Positions 54,125 to 63,106 of a stretch of DNA of 64,000 nt are shown in pieces; within the stretch, counting starts at the first letter, position 1; every line of letters starts with the position of its first letter. Location: positions 3,162,001 to 3,226,000 of the forward strand of contig NZ_CP011112.1 of NCBI RefSeq assembly GCF_001190945.1, written 5' to 3'. The notes beneath the pieces were generated by a model. The model searched no databases and was not told the DNA's origin. It was given only the letters and a program-made list of their open reading frames with translations. Position numbers and translations under genes: made by a program. The DNA is from Luteipulveratus mongoliensis (GTDB taxonomy: Bacteria; Actinomycetota; Actinomycetes; Actinomycetales; Dermatophilaceae).

Positions 54125-54819
54125 ACCGTGTTGGTCGACTCTCCACCTGTGAGGAAGTTGGCGAAGCTGACGACCTGCGCCTCGGACTGGTCGAAGACCT
54201 GGCCCAGCAACGCGCTGAAGTCATCGTCCGGCGGGTCATCGGACCAGAGCGCAAACACGCCGCCGGGGTTCAGCTGGCCCTTGAGCAGGCGTAGACCGTC
54301 GGCGCTGTAGAACGCCGCATGGCTCGGGTGCAGCACGTGTCGGGGCGTGTGGTCGATGTCGAGCAGCACCGCGTCGAAACGGCGACCGGGTGAGTCAGGG
54401 TCGAAGCCCGTCTCCGATGAAGCCATCGCAAAGAAGTCGTCGAGGACGAGGCGGGTTCGCGGGTCCTGTACGAGCTCGGCCGCACCCGGCAGCAGGGCGC
54501 GCTCGTGCCATTCGATCACCTGGGGCATGGCGTCGACCACGATCATCGAGCGCACCCTGTCGTCCTCGAGCGCCGCTCGCGCGGTGTAGCCGAGGCCGAG
54601 CCCGCCGACCACGATGTCCAGGTCGGTGCCTGGCGTCTGCGCCAGACCGAGCCGGGCGAGCTCGATCTCGGCAACGGTGAACAGGCTCGACATGAGGAAC
54701 TCCTCGTCGAGCTTGACCTCGTAGACATCGACCTTGAGCGTCGGCTCCAGCCGGCGACGCAGACTGATCGTGCCGCGCGGGGTCTCACTCCAGGCGAGCT
54801 CCTCGAACCGTGCGCTCAC
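54109..54819 (-). CDS. Spermidine-synthase-like methyltransferase-fold protein
   Basis: A 236-residue Rossmann-fold protein related to polyamine synthases: VGGLGLGYTARAALED is the nucleotide-binding loop, SMIVVDAMPQVIEWH the acidic strand, and AVLLDIDHTPRHVLHPSH and GGVFALWSDDPP follow. Whether it transfers aminopropyl groups is not established, because many family members lack that activity. I chose GTG 54819 with GGAG upstream; a TTG at 54870 would add 17 residues. Confidence 0.75.
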   Translation of the reverse strand: MSARFEELAWSETPRGTISLRRRLEPTLKVDVYEVKLDEEFLMSSLFTVAEIELARLGLAQTPGTDLDIVVGGLGLGYTARAALEDDRVRSMIVVDAMPQVIEWHERALLPGAAELVQDPRTRLVLDDFFAMASSETGFDPDSPGRRFDAVLLDIDHTPRHVLHPSHAAFYSADGLRLLKGQLNPGGVFALWSDDPPDDDFSALLGQVFDQSEAQVVSFANFLTGGESTNTVYVAR

Positions 54820-54881
54820 CGTGGTGTCTCCGTCTGCAGGTATCTGCGCGGGAAGCCCCGCGTCGCCCAACGTAGCGGTGA

Positions 54882-55514
54882 CTACGACAGGCGTACGACG
54901 ACGTCAGCCGCCTTCCGTACGCGACGCACCCGCTGGGCATTGCGCTCGTCGCTGCCGAGCGCACGAGCCACTGCCTCCTCGTGGGTCCGGCCGAACGTCT
55001 CGTGCCGCGCGATGAGCCGAGACCGGCGTACGTCCTCGGGCACCTCGACGTACCAGACCTCGTCGACCAGTCCGCTGACCCGCGTCCACGGCTCCTCCTG
55101 ATCCAGCAGGTAGTTGCCCTCGGTCACGACCAGACGGGCGGACGACTCGACCGCGATGGCTCCGGCGATGGCGTTCTCGATGGCCCGGTCGAAGACCGGC
55201 GCCCAGACGGTCGAGGCACCTGGCCGGCGTACGCGCCGCAACAGCTCGACATAACCCTGCGCGTCGAACGTCTCGGGAGCGCCCTTGACGGGTGCCAGTC
55301 CAGTGGCGTCGAGCACCGACTGAGCCAGATGGAAACCGTCCATGGGCACGAGCACCGCTTCGATCCCGCGGTCACGATGATGGGCGACGACCTGGTCGGC
55401 GAGAGTGGACTTGCCGGCGGCGGGCGGACCTACGATGCCGAGCAGCGCGCGCTCGCGCCCGTCGAGCAGCTGCGCCACCCGCTCCATCGCCGCTTCGACG
55501 CCCAGCTCGAGCAC
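54882..55514 (-). CDS. Nucleoside/nucleotide kinase family protein (uridine kinase-like)
   Basis: A 210-residue P-loop kinase with GIVGPPAAGKSTLADQVV, then VLVPMDGFHLAQSVLDATG, a substrate loop PETFDAQGYVELLRR and WAPVFDRAIENAI, and a lid RRSRLIARHETFGRTHEEA. It resembles the uridine kinase/phosphoribulokinase/pantothenate kinase group, and some relatives act on other small molecules, so no substrate is assigned. GGAGGTGACAG precedes GTG 55514. Confidence 0.8.
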   Translation of the reverse strand: MLELGVEAAMERVAQLLDGRERALLGIVGPPAAGKSTLADQVVAHHRDRGIEAVLVPMDGFHLAQSVLDATGLAPVKGAPETFDAQGYVELLRRVRRPGASTVWAPVFDRAIENAIAGAIAVESSARLVVTEGNYLLDQEEPWTRVSGLVDEVWYVEVPEDVRRSRLIARHETFGRTHEEAVARALGSDERNAQRVRRVRKAADVVVRLS

Positions 55515-55531
55515 CTGTCACCTCCACACGA

Positions 55532-55537
55532 AATACT
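55532..55537 (+). promoter_or_regulatory. -10 hexamer AATACT of leaderless DUF1697 gene
   Basis: AATACT ends 6 bp before ATG 55544, in a 29-bp gap shared with the divergent kinase gene. Confidence 0.45.
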
Positions 55538-55543
55538 GCGCCC

Positions 55544-56095
55544 ATGAGTCGTTCCACCACAGTCCAGCCGCTCGTGGCCTTCCTGCGAGCCATCAACGTC
55601 GGCGGCCACACCGTCACGATGGCGCGTCTGCGCGAGCTGGTCGGCGAGCTGGGCTATGCGGATGTTGCCACGTTCATCGCGAGCGGCAACCTCATCGTCA
55701 CCACCGACCGGACCCCACGCCAGGTCGAGAAGGACGTGGCGAGCGGTCTCGAGAAGGCTCTTGGCTACGCCGTCGAGACCTACGTGCGTACGCCGGTCGA
55801 GCTGTCCGCGATCGGCGAGGCCGAGCCGTTCGGCACGGTGGAGGACGGCCACAAGGTGCAGGTCGGCTTCCTCACCGCCGCGCTGAAGGCCGACGCAGCG
55901 CGCGCTGTGGAGGATCTGTCGAACGACTACGACACCCTGCGGGTCGACGGCCGCGAGATCTACTGGCACACCCGGGGCGGCGTCAGTGGATCGCTCATCA
56001 AACCGGCGGTCTTCGCCCGGACTCTGACCGTGCCGACGACGATGCGCAACGTGAACACGATCCGTCGACTGGTGGCGAAGTACCCGCCGGGCTGA
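55544..56095 (+). CDS. DUF1697 family protein
   Basis: A 183-residue DUF1697 protein, whose function is unknown. Typical segments are VAFLRAINVGGHTVTMARLR, GYADVATFIASGNLIV and the C-terminal FARTLTVPTTMRNVNTIRRL. Length is normal for the family. ATG 55544 sits behind a leaderless-type -10. No operon partner on this strand; the Ser/Thr kinase gene follows after 87 bp with its own promoter. Confidence 0.88.
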   Translation: MSRSTTVQPLVAFLRAINVGGHTVTMARLRELVGELGYADVATFIASGNLIVTTDRTPRQVEKDVASGLEKALGYAVETYVRTPVELSAIGEAEPFGTVEDGHKVQVGFLTAALKADAARAVEDLSNDYDTLRVDGREIYWHTRGGVSGSLIKPAVFARTLTVPTTMRNVNTIRRLVAKYPPG

Positions 56096-56170
56096 TCATC
56101 GAACCTCGGCCGCGGATGCGAATCTGTCGGTGTCATCGGTAGGTCGCGGACACCGGATGAACGCAGTGGT

Positions 56171-56176
56171 CATACT
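56171..56176 (+). promoter_or_regulatory. -10 hexamer CATACT of leaderless Ser/Thr kinase gene
   Basis: CATACT ends 6 bp before GTG 56183 and no ribosome binding site is visible. Confidence 0.4.
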
Positions 56177-56182
56177 TGGCTC

Positions 56183-58051
56183 GTGAAGCTGCCTGAACCC
56201 GGCACGGTCATTGGGGGACTACGGATCGACGGCGTCGCGGGCAAAGGGGCGATGGGGGTTGTCTATCGAGCTCACCATCTGGCCCTTGACCGCACCGTCG
56301 CCATGAAGATCGTCAACCCGGACCTCGCCAACGACGACGTCTTCCGCGAGCGTTTCCGGCGTGAGGCGCGGCTAGCTGCCGTCCTGGATCACCCGCACAT
56401 CGTGCCGATCTATCACGCGGGCGACGACCAGGGGCATCTCTACCTGACGATGCGTTACATCGATGGCGTCGATCTGTCGACGATGATCGCCCGACACGGA
56501 CCCCTCCCACCAGCGGACGCGATCGAGATCGTGGCGCAGATCGGTGACGCACTCGACGCCGCCCAGGCGCGTGGCCTCGTACACCGCGATGTGAAGCCGG
56601 CCAACATCCTCATCACCCGCCCGCGCGACCGTTGGTACGCGTACCTCACGGACTTCGGCATCAGCAAGGACGTCCGCGATGGCGCGTTGACCCAGACCGG
56701 GACGGCCATCGGGACGCTGGACTACATCGCGCCGGAGCAGCTGGAGGGCGGCGCGCTGGATCACCGGGCGGATCAGTATGCCCTGGGATGTGTGCTGTTC
56801 AAGACTCTGACCGGCCGAGTGCCGTTCCCTCGGGAGACCGACGCCGCACGGATGTACGCCCATGTCAGTGCGCCTGTACCACCTCTGGACTCGGTACGTC
56901 CCGGCGTCGGTGGCCCGCTCGACGGAGTGGTCGCCCGAGCGATGGCCAAGCGCCCGGTCGATCGGTACGGCAGTGCGGGTGAGTTCACTCGCGCCGCGCG
57001 CCAGGCGATCGCCTCTCCACTCTCGACCGGATCCGCAGCGATCCCAACACCCGCCACACCGACCGGAGGCACGAAGCGCAGAGCCTGGGTGATCGGCGGC
57101 GTCGCCGCGACCGTCCTGGCCCTCGGCGGCGTCGCAGCGCTCACCCTCCCGGACCGGTCTCCGGCTGCCGGACCGACCACGTCCACCACGGCTGGCGGCC
57201 CGCCCGCCGGACGCATCGTTGGTGCGCCCATCAAGGTGGGGACCGGACCGGTCGACCTGACTGATGGCGACGGCTATCTCTGGACAGCCAACGGTGACGC
57301 AGCCTCGATCTCACGCATCGATCCACGAAGCCGCGCCGCGACCGACTTCAGTGTGGCCGGACAGCCCACCGAGATGGTCGTCGGACAGGGCAAGGCGTGG
57401 GTCTGGAACTACTCCTCAGCCATTACCCCGGTCGACGTCCGGACCGGCACGAGCGGCGCACTCATCAGACTCGCCGCTGACATCGGGCAGATCGCGGCAG
57501 GGGACAAGGCGGTCTGGTTCAGCGCCCCGAGCAAGGGAGCGATCGGCAAGATCGACATGGTCACCGGGCAGTTCGACGGACGATACATCCATGTTGGCCA
57601 ACGACCGGTCGCCATCTCGGTTGCGAACGGCAAGGTCTACGTCGTCAACCAGAGCGACCGGACTCTGGTGACCGTCGAGGAGAAGACCGGTCAGGTGATC
57701 GGCTCGCCGCGCACCCTGCCCAGCGGCGTCACTCAGGTGAGCGCAGTCGGCGACCGGCTGTACGTCCTGGGTTCGGTCGGTATGGCCCTGGCCGGCCCCG
57801 CCAACATCTCGAGCAGCCAGCTCGTCCCACTCCGCGGCGCGACAGGTCTGACGATCGGTTCGTCGTTCTGGCTGAGCTACGCCGATCGCGATGAGGTCCA
57901 GCGCATCGCACCAGATCTGCGCACCCCGATCGGCGGACCGGTCAAGGGATTCGGACGCTCCGTCAGTGACATGGAGGTCATCGACGGCTCTCTCTGGGTG
58001 GCCGACCGGGATGCGAGCACTCTCGTACGTGTCGAGATTGCCTCTCCCTGA
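56183..58051 (+). CDS. Receptor-type Ser/Thr protein kinase with propeller-like sensor
   Basis: A 622-residue bacterial Hanks-type kinase. Kinase landmarks are the Gly loop (GVAGKGAMGVVYRA), VAMKIV lysine, HRDVKPANIL, TDFGISKDV and APEQLEGG, ending near residue 275. A linker, one membrane helix (VIGGVAATVLALGGVAALTL) and a Thr-rich stalk follow. The outer domain of about 270 residues consists of repeated strands such as GDGYLWTANGDAASISRIDP, SISVANGKVYVVNQSDRTL-like units, suggesting a beta-propeller that senses an external ligand or cell-wall signal. No PASTA repeats. Alone in its region; the next gene is convergent. Confidence 0.9.
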   Translation: MKLPEPGTVIGGLRIDGVAGKGAMGVVYRAHHLALDRTVAMKIVNPDLANDDVFRERFRREARLAAVLDHPHIVPIYHAGDDQGHLYLTMRYIDGVDLSTMIARHGPLPPADAIEIVAQIGDALDAAQARGLVHRDVKPANILITRPRDRWYAYLTDFGISKDVRDGALTQTGTAIGTLDYIAPEQLEGGALDHRADQYALGCVLFKTLTGRVPFPRETDAARMYAHVSAPVPPLDSVRPGVGGPLDGVVARAMAKRPVDRYGSAGEFTRAARQAIASPLSTGSAAIPTPATPTGGTKRRAWVIGGVAATVLALGGVAALTLPDRSPAAGPTTSTTAGGPPAGRIVGAPIKVGTGPVDLTDGDGYLWTANGDAASISRIDPRSRAATDFSVAGQPTEMVVGQGKAWVWNYSSAITPVDVRTGTSGALIRLAADIGQIAAGDKAVWFSAPSKGAIGKIDMVTGQFDGRYIHVGQRPVAISVANGKVYVVNQSDRTLVTVEEKTGQVIGSPRTLPSGVTQVSAVGDRLYVLGSVGMALAGPANISSSQLVPLRGATGLTIGSSFWLSYADRDEVQRIAPDLRTPIGGPVKGFGRSVSDMEVIDGSLWVADRDASTLVRVEIASP

Positions 58052-58075
58052 ACGGAATACGCCACGACAGGCTGC

Positions 58076-59305
58076 TCAGAAGCTGAGGCATCCGGCGATG
58101 TCTGCACACCCGCCGCAGCCGTCCGCGCACCCATCCGCGCCATCGAACAGGTCACCTGCCGACCCGACGAAGTCGCCGACGCCGGAGACCAAGCCGTCGA
58201 CACCGCTGGTCACGCCGTCGATGAACCCGAAGTCGGCTGATCCCACCTGCCCCAGGCTCCCGATGCCGTCCACCACCGCCGAGACGTCGAACGCCGAGCC
58301 GGCCAGGTCCGCGAGATGACCGACCAGCTCCCACGCTGCGGGATCGCCGAGGCCGGCGGAGGCATCCCAGAGCTCGGACATCCGCTGCTGGTTGAGCACT
58401 CGGGAGATCACTTTCGCCCAGTGGTCCGCCAGGCCGAACACCATGGCGTACGGCAGGTATCGGGCGAACAGACCCGCCGCCTCCTCGACCCGGATCTGGC
58501 GGGCCTCTGCGGTCTCGAGGTACTTGCGGAAGCCGAGCGTCTGGACGCGCATCGCCGTCCCTTCGGCCGTGCGCGGCGTACGGCCACGACCCCAGATGGC
58601 CATCACCAGACCGGCCAGCAGCACGCCAGAGGGGAGCGCCCACCAGTACTCGGTCGCGTGTCGCTGGGCGTACGCGTAGAGGGCGAGCGCGAGAGCGCCT
58701 GCACCCACCATGGCCAGCATCCCGAGACAGCCGAGCACCGCGTTGCGAGAGCGCGGATGTTTGCGGTACCAACCGCGATCGACCACCTCGCGGTAGAGCC
58801 CGATCTGTGCCTCTCGCAACGAGATTCCGAGGTGGTGATGCAGCTCGGACATGCGCTGCACCGGGCCGGTGCGGAACAGTGCGTCGACGATCGCGCGCTC
58901 GGTCGGCGACAGCGCGTCCTGAGCGGGTGGGTTCAGACGTCGTAGCTCCCAGTCCTTACCGACTCTCGTGATGTCGAACCAGCGCCGAACCGAGAGGTCG
59001 ACGACGAGCGAGCCCAGATCGCGCGGATCGGCAGAGCTGTCGATCAGCACACCCGCGATAGCGGGACTGACGCCGACCGGCGGATGGAACTGCACGGCGA
59101 CGTTGCCAGACCATTCCTGACCGCCGCGGACCCGACGCCGACGCGGCGACTGCCCAGGCGCCGGTACGAGACCAGGCGTGAGGCCGACGTACTCAACATC
59201 TCTGCGCCGCCAGCGCATCCACATGACCAGCGCGATCGCCAGCAACGGCACGACGATGCCGATGACGATGTAGCCCAGGTCCTCGTCCCGCACGGTGGTG
59301 GTCAC
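58076..59305 (-). CDS. DUF2207-like membrane protein with Cys-rich tail
   Basis: A 409-residue protein. An N-terminal membrane helix (IVIGIVVPLLAIALVMWM) is followed by a cytoplasmic winged-helix-like part (LSPTERAIVDALFRTGPV) and two more helices (LGMLAMVGAGALALALYAY, WWALPSGVLLAGLVMAIW), then FRKYLETAEARQIRVEEA. This resembles the C-terminal half of DUF2207 proteins, but the usual large extracellular N-terminal domain is missing. The last 20 residues hold four cysteines (GCADGCGGCADIAGC). GTG 59305 follows GAGGGGA. Function unknown. Confidence 0.7.
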   Translation of the reverse strand: MTTTVRDEDLGYIVIGIVVPLLAIALVMWMRWRRRDVEYVGLTPGLVPAPGQSPRRRRVRGGQEWSGNVAVQFHPPVGVSPAIAGVLIDSSADPRDLGSLVVDLSVRRWFDITRVGKDWELRRLNPPAQDALSPTERAIVDALFRTGPVQRMSELHHHLGISLREAQIGLYREVVDRGWYRKHPRSRNAVLGCLGMLAMVGAGALALALYAYAQRHATEYWWALPSGVLLAGLVMAIWGRGRTPRTAEGTAMRVQTLGFRKYLETAEARQIRVEEAAGLFARYLPYAMVFGLADHWAKVISRVLNQQRMSELWDASAGLGDPAAWELVGHLADLAGSAFDVSAVVDGIGSLGQVGSADFGFIDGVTSGVDGLVSGVGDFVGSAGDLFDGADGCADGCGGCADIAGCLSF

Positions 59306-59330
59306 CCTGTCTCCCCTCTGACGGCGGAGA

Positions 59331-59336
59331 CATACT
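59331..59336 (+). promoter_or_regulatory. -10 hexamer CATACT of leaderless YdeP-type gene
   Basis: CATACT ends 7 bp before ATG 59344 in the 38-bp gap to the divergent DUF2207-like gene. Confidence 0.4.
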
Positions 59337-59343
59337 GGCAGGC

Positions 59344-61656
59344 ATGGGTCACACCACGAGCGCCGACCAGCCCCAGCCTGTGGACAAGGACCTGTCGGTC
59401 GGTCAGCCGCCCGCCTACGCCGCCGGAGTTCCGGCCGTGGTCCGCGCCCTGCGGATGTCCGTCGCTCAGATGGGAGTGGGGCGTGCGACGCGCACTCTGC
59501 TGCACGTCAACCAGCCGGACGGCTTCGACTGCCCGGGCTGCGCGTGGCCCGACCCGAGTGACACCCGTCGCGCGGAGTTCTGCGAGAACGGCGCGAAGGC
59601 GGTTGCCGAAGAAGCCACGACCCGTCGGGTAACGCCGGAGTTCTTCGCCGAGCACTCCATCGAGCAGCTGCGCGGCCGCTCCGACCACTGGCTCGGCTCG
59701 CAGGGGCGGCTCACGACGCCGATGCACCGGCCTGCCGGCGCTGACCATTACGTGCCCGTGTCCTGGGACGCGGCCCTCGACATCCTCGCGAATCACCTTC
59801 GCGCTCTTGATGATCCGGACGAAGCGGTCTTCTACACCTCAGGTCGCACCAGCAACGAGGCGGCGTTCGTCTACCAGCTGTTCGTCCGAGCCTTCGGGAC
59901 CAACAACCTGCCGGACTGCTCCAACATGTGCCACGAGTCCTCGGGCTCGGCGCTCACCGAGACGATCGGTGTCGGCAAGGGCACCGTCTCCCTGGAGGAC
60001 CTCGAGCAGGCCGAGCTGATCGTGATCGCCGGGCAGAACCCCGCCACCAACCACCCGCGCATGCTCAGCACCCTCGCCGCCGCCAAGGAGCGTGGCGCCG
60101 TCATCGTGGCGATCAACCCGCTGCCTGAGGTGGGGCTGAAGCAGTTCAAGGACCCGCAGACCGTCAAGGGTGTCGTCGGCGGGGGAGTGACGATGGCGGA
60201 CGACTTCCTGCAGGTCCGGCTCGGAGGTGACCAGGCGCTGTTCCAGGCCGTCGGGCATCTCCTGCTTCAGCACGAGGCCTCGATCGACCACGACTTCGTC
60301 GCCGCGCACACGTCTGGCTTCGAGGCGTACGCCGCCGCTCGAGCCTCCCTGGACTGGCCCCTCACAGAGCGGGCGACCGGCCTGACACGGGCCGAGATCG
60401 AAGGGCTGGCACAGCGATTCATCGACTCGGGCGCCACTGTCGTCTGCTGGGCGATGGGGCTGACCCAGCACCGGCACAGCGTGCCGATGATCCGCGAGGT
60501 CGTGAATGTCCTTCTGCTGCAGGGCAATATCGGCCGACCGGGCGCCGGCGTGTGCCCCGTGCGCGGGCACTCCAACGTCCAGGGCGATCGCACCATGGGC
60601 ATCTACGAGAAGCCTGCCGAGCCGTTCCTGGCCGCACTGGACCGCGAGTTCGCGATGACCTCACCTCGCGAGCACGGCCTCGATGTCGTCAACGCCATCC
60701 GGGCGTTCCGCGACCACCGCGCCAAGGTGTTCGTCGGTATGGGCGGCAACTTCGTCCGCGCGACGCCCGACACGGCGGTCACCGAGGACGCGCTGTCACA
60801 GGCCGACCTGACCGTGCATGTGTCGACCAAGCTCAACGGGTCGCACGCCGTCGTCGGACGGGAGGCCCTCATCCTGCCGACGCTGGGGCGTACCGAGCGC
60901 GACGACCAGGTCACCGGCCCGCAGCTGGTGACCGTCGAGGACTCGATGAGCATGGTGCATGCCTCCCACGGACGACTGAAGCCGGCGGCTCCGGGGCTGC
61001 TCAGCGAGGTCGCCATCGTCTGTGAGCTCGCCCGTCGGGTGCTCCCGGACGCTGGGATCGACTGGGTCGGGCTGCGCGGGGACTACCGCCGGATCCGTGG
61101 CCACATCGAGCAGGTCGTGCCCGGATTCGAGGAGTTCGAGAAGCGGATCACCGAGCCCGGCGGCTTCCGGCTGCCCAGCGGTGCGCGGGAGCGGGCGTTT
61201 GCGACGGCGACGTCACGGGCACAGTTCACGGTCAATGCGCTGCATGTCATCGACTGCCCACCCGGCCACCTGATCCTGCAGACCGTGCGCAGCCACGACC
61301 AGTACAACACCACGATCTACGGCCTGGACGACCACTACCGAGGGATCAAGCAAGGCCGGCGGGTCGTGCTGGTCAACCCTTCCGACCTCGAGGAGCTCGG
61401 CTTCGCCGACGGCGACCATGTCGACCTCGTGTCCGTCTGGCGCGACGCGGGGAGCGACCACGACCAGGAGAGGCGAGCCGTACGCTTCCGCGTCGTGGCG
61501 TACCCGACAGCACGAGGGTGCGCGGCGGCGTACTTCCCGGAGACCAACGTCCTTGTACCCCTCGACTCGACCGCCGAGATCAGCAACACCCCGGCGTCGA
61601 AGTCCGTCATCATCCGGCTCGAGGCCGCGTCCTCGACGACCGCACCGCAGCGCTGA
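59344..61656 (+). CDS. FdhF/YdeP-type molybdopterin oxidoreductase
   Basis: A 770-residue bis-MGD molybdoenzyme of the YdeP group within the formate dehydrogenase/DMSO reductase superfamily. The N-terminal motif FDCPGCAWPDP is characteristic. SNMCHESSG carries the cysteine expected to bind molybdenum. Further blocks are IAGQNPATNHPRML, MGLTQHRHSVPMIR and GNIGRPGAGVCPVRGHSN. The physiological substrate of this group is uncertain; formate oxidation is possible. Its stop shares a base with the fdhD start (TGATG), supporting a formate-dehydrogenase-like maturation route. Confidence 0.88.
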   Translation: MGHTTSADQPQPVDKDLSVGQPPAYAAGVPAVVRALRMSVAQMGVGRATRTLLHVNQPDGFDCPGCAWPDPSDTRRAEFCENGAKAVAEEATTRRVTPEFFAEHSIEQLRGRSDHWLGSQGRLTTPMHRPAGADHYVPVSWDAALDILANHLRALDDPDEAVFYTSGRTSNEAAFVYQLFVRAFGTNNLPDCSNMCHESSGSALTETIGVGKGTVSLEDLEQAELIVIAGQNPATNHPRMLSTLAAAKERGAVIVAINPLPEVGLKQFKDPQTVKGVVGGGVTMADDFLQVRLGGDQALFQAVGHLLLQHEASIDHDFVAAHTSGFEAYAAARASLDWPLTERATGLTRAEIEGLAQRFIDSGATVVCWAMGLTQHRHSVPMIREVVNVLLLQGNIGRPGAGVCPVRGHSNVQGDRTMGIYEKPAEPFLAALDREFAMTSPREHGLDVVNAIRAFRDHRAKVFVGMGGNFVRATPDTAVTEDALSQADLTVHVSTKLNGSHAVVGREALILPTLGRTERDDQVTGPQLVTVEDSMSMVHASHGRLKPAAPGLLSEVAIVCELARRVLPDAGIDWVGLRGDYRRIRGHIEQVVPGFEEFEKRITEPGGFRLPSGARERAFATATSRAQFTVNALHVIDCPPGHLILQTVRSHDQYNTTIYGLDDHYRGIKQGRRVVLVNPSDLEELGFADGDHVDLVSVWRDAGSDHDQERRAVRFRVVAYPTARGCAAAYFPETNVLVPLDSTAEISNTPASKSVIIRLEAASSTTAPQR

Positions 61657-62501
61657 TGGGTCGGGTCACCGCGCGACGACCGGTGCTGCGGATCAACCTC
61701 GACGGGCAGGACCGTCGGCGGGCCGACACCGTCGCCTCCGAGGAGCCTCTGGAGATCCGCCTCGACGGGCAGGCCTTGACGGTCACGATGAGGACCCCGG
61801 GCCACGACCTCGAGCTGACGCACGGCTTGCTCCGTGCGGAGGGCATCATCTCCTCGGCCGCGGACATTGTGACGGCGCAGTACTGCGCGGGATCGACCAC
61901 CGACGTCGACGGGCACGAGGCCAACACCTACAACCTGCTGGACGTGTCGCTGCGCGAGACGTCCGCAGCAGTGCCCGTCAGCGCCCAGCGGTCGCTGATG
62001 ATGCACAGCGGCTGCGGTGTGTGCGGCAAGACCAGCATCGACGCACTGGAAGCCAGCCTGCCGACCCGGAATCTCCCTCAGGAGTCACTGACCGTGGCGC
62101 CGGCCGTCATCGCTGCCCTGCCCGACCGGCTCCGTGAGGCGCAGAGCGTGTTCGCCCGGACGGGAGGCACGCACGCGGCAGGCCTGTTCGACCTCGAGGG
62201 CCAGGCCCTCGTCGTACGCGAGGACGTGGGTCGGCACAACGCTGTCGACAAGGTGCTCGGCTGGGCCGTCATGCACGACCGGCCGGTGCACGAGACGATC
62301 CTGATGGTGTCATCGCGTGCGTCGTTCGAGATCGTGCAGAAGGCCGCGATGAACGCCATCCCGGTGCTGGCGACCGTCTCAGCACCGTCCGACCTGGCTG
62401 TCGACACTGCCGATCGGCTCGGCATCACGCTGCTTGGCTTTGTTCGTGGGCGATCCCTGAACGCCTACAGCCACACGCACCGCCTAGCATCATCCTCGTG
62501 A
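61656..62501 (+). CDS. fdhD: Formate dehydrogenase accessory sulfurtransferase FdhD
   Basis: FdhD (281 residues) carries sulfur from a cysteine desulfurase to the bis-MGD cofactor of formate-dehydrogenase-type enzymes. The family core is EEPLEIRLDGQALTVTMRTP, the cysteine loop SGCGVCGKTSIDAL with both sulfur-carrying cysteines, and EDVGRHNAVDKVLGW, FEIVQKAAMNAIP. It begins at the last base of the molybdoenzyme stop, so it probably activates that enzyme. Its stop overlaps the next gene by 4 bp. Confidence 0.93.
   Translation: MGRVTARRPVLRINLDGQDRRRADTVASEEPLEIRLDGQALTVTMRTPGHDLELTHGLLRAEGIISSAADIVTAQYCAGSTTDVDGHEANTYNLLDVSLRETSAAVPVSAQRSLMMHSGCGVCGKTSIDALEASLPTRNLPQESLTVAPAVIAALPDRLREAQSVFARTGGTHAAGLFDLEGQALVVREDVGRHNAVDKVLGWAVMHDRPVHETILMVSSRASFEIVQKAAMNAIPVLATVSAPSDLAVDTADRLGITLLGFVRGRSLNAYSHTHRLASSS
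62485..62490 (+). promoter_or_regulatory. -10 hexamer TAGCAT of leaderless CDP-alcohol phosphotransferase gene
   Basis: TAGCAT lies inside the end of fdhD and ends 7 bp before GTG 62498, so this gene may have its own leaderless promoter in addition to read-through from fdhD. Confidence 0.45.
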
Positions 62502-63106
62502 GCGAATCGGGGACCGGCTCACCACCTGGGTCGGTGGTGAGCACACGCATCTGGACCGTCCCTAATGCGCTGTCGATGCTGCGGCTGGTCGGCGTCCCCG
62601 TCTTCTTGTGGTTGATCCTGAGTGAGCACGACACGGCTGCCCTGATCGTGCTCGCGCTCTCCGGCGTCACGGACTACCTCGACGGCAAGATCGCCCGACG
62701 CTACGGCCTCATCTCACGCCTGGGTCAGCTGCTGGACCCGATCGCGGACCGTCTCTACATCCTGTCGACCCTGCTGGGCTTCGCCTGGCGCGACATCATC
62801 CCGTGGTGGCTGGTGATCGTGCTCGTCGGTCGCGAGGTCTTCGTCGGCGCCCTTGCCCCCCTCGTACGCCGCCACCGCCTTCCGATCCCGCCTGTCCACT
62901 TCATCGGAAAGGCGGCCACGTTCAATTTGATCTACGCCTTTCCGCTCCTTCTGCTCGGTGAAGGTGATGGGGTAGTGGCCGACGTCGCGCTGCCGATCGG
63001 CTGGGCGTTCACCTGGTGGGGCACGGGCCTGTACTGGCTCGCCGCCGCGTTGTACGCGGTCCAGGTGCAGGGCATGGTCAGGCACAAGAAAGCAGTCACC
63101 GCATGA
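62498..63106 (+). CDS. CDP-alcohol phosphatidyltransferase
   Basis: A 202-residue integral membrane enzyme that joins CDP-diacylglycerol to an alcohol acceptor (PgsA-type or related). The family signature is intact: DYLDGKIARRYGL followed by the two Asp of LDPIADRL. About five hydrophobic helices surround it. Paired with DUF881 downstream, this is the second-PgsA locus of many actinobacteria; whether it makes phosphatidylglycerophosphate, cardiolipin or another lipid is not clear. GTG start; the next start overlaps its stop. Confidence 0.88.
   Translation: MSESGTGSPPGSVVSTRIWTVPNALSMLRLVGVPVFLWLILSEHDTAALIVLALSGVTDYLDGKIARRYGLISRLGQLLDPIADRLYILSTLLGFAWRDIIPWWLVIVLVGREVFVGALAPLVRRHRLPIPPVHFIGKAATFNLIYAFPLLLLGEGDGVVADVALPIGWAFTWWGTGLYWLAAALYAVQVQGMVRHKKAVTA

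Noticed and set aside
59344-61656. Selenocysteine in the molybdoenzyme
   Set aside because: The expected metal-ligand position is an ordinary Cys in SNMCHESSG and there is no in-frame TGA.
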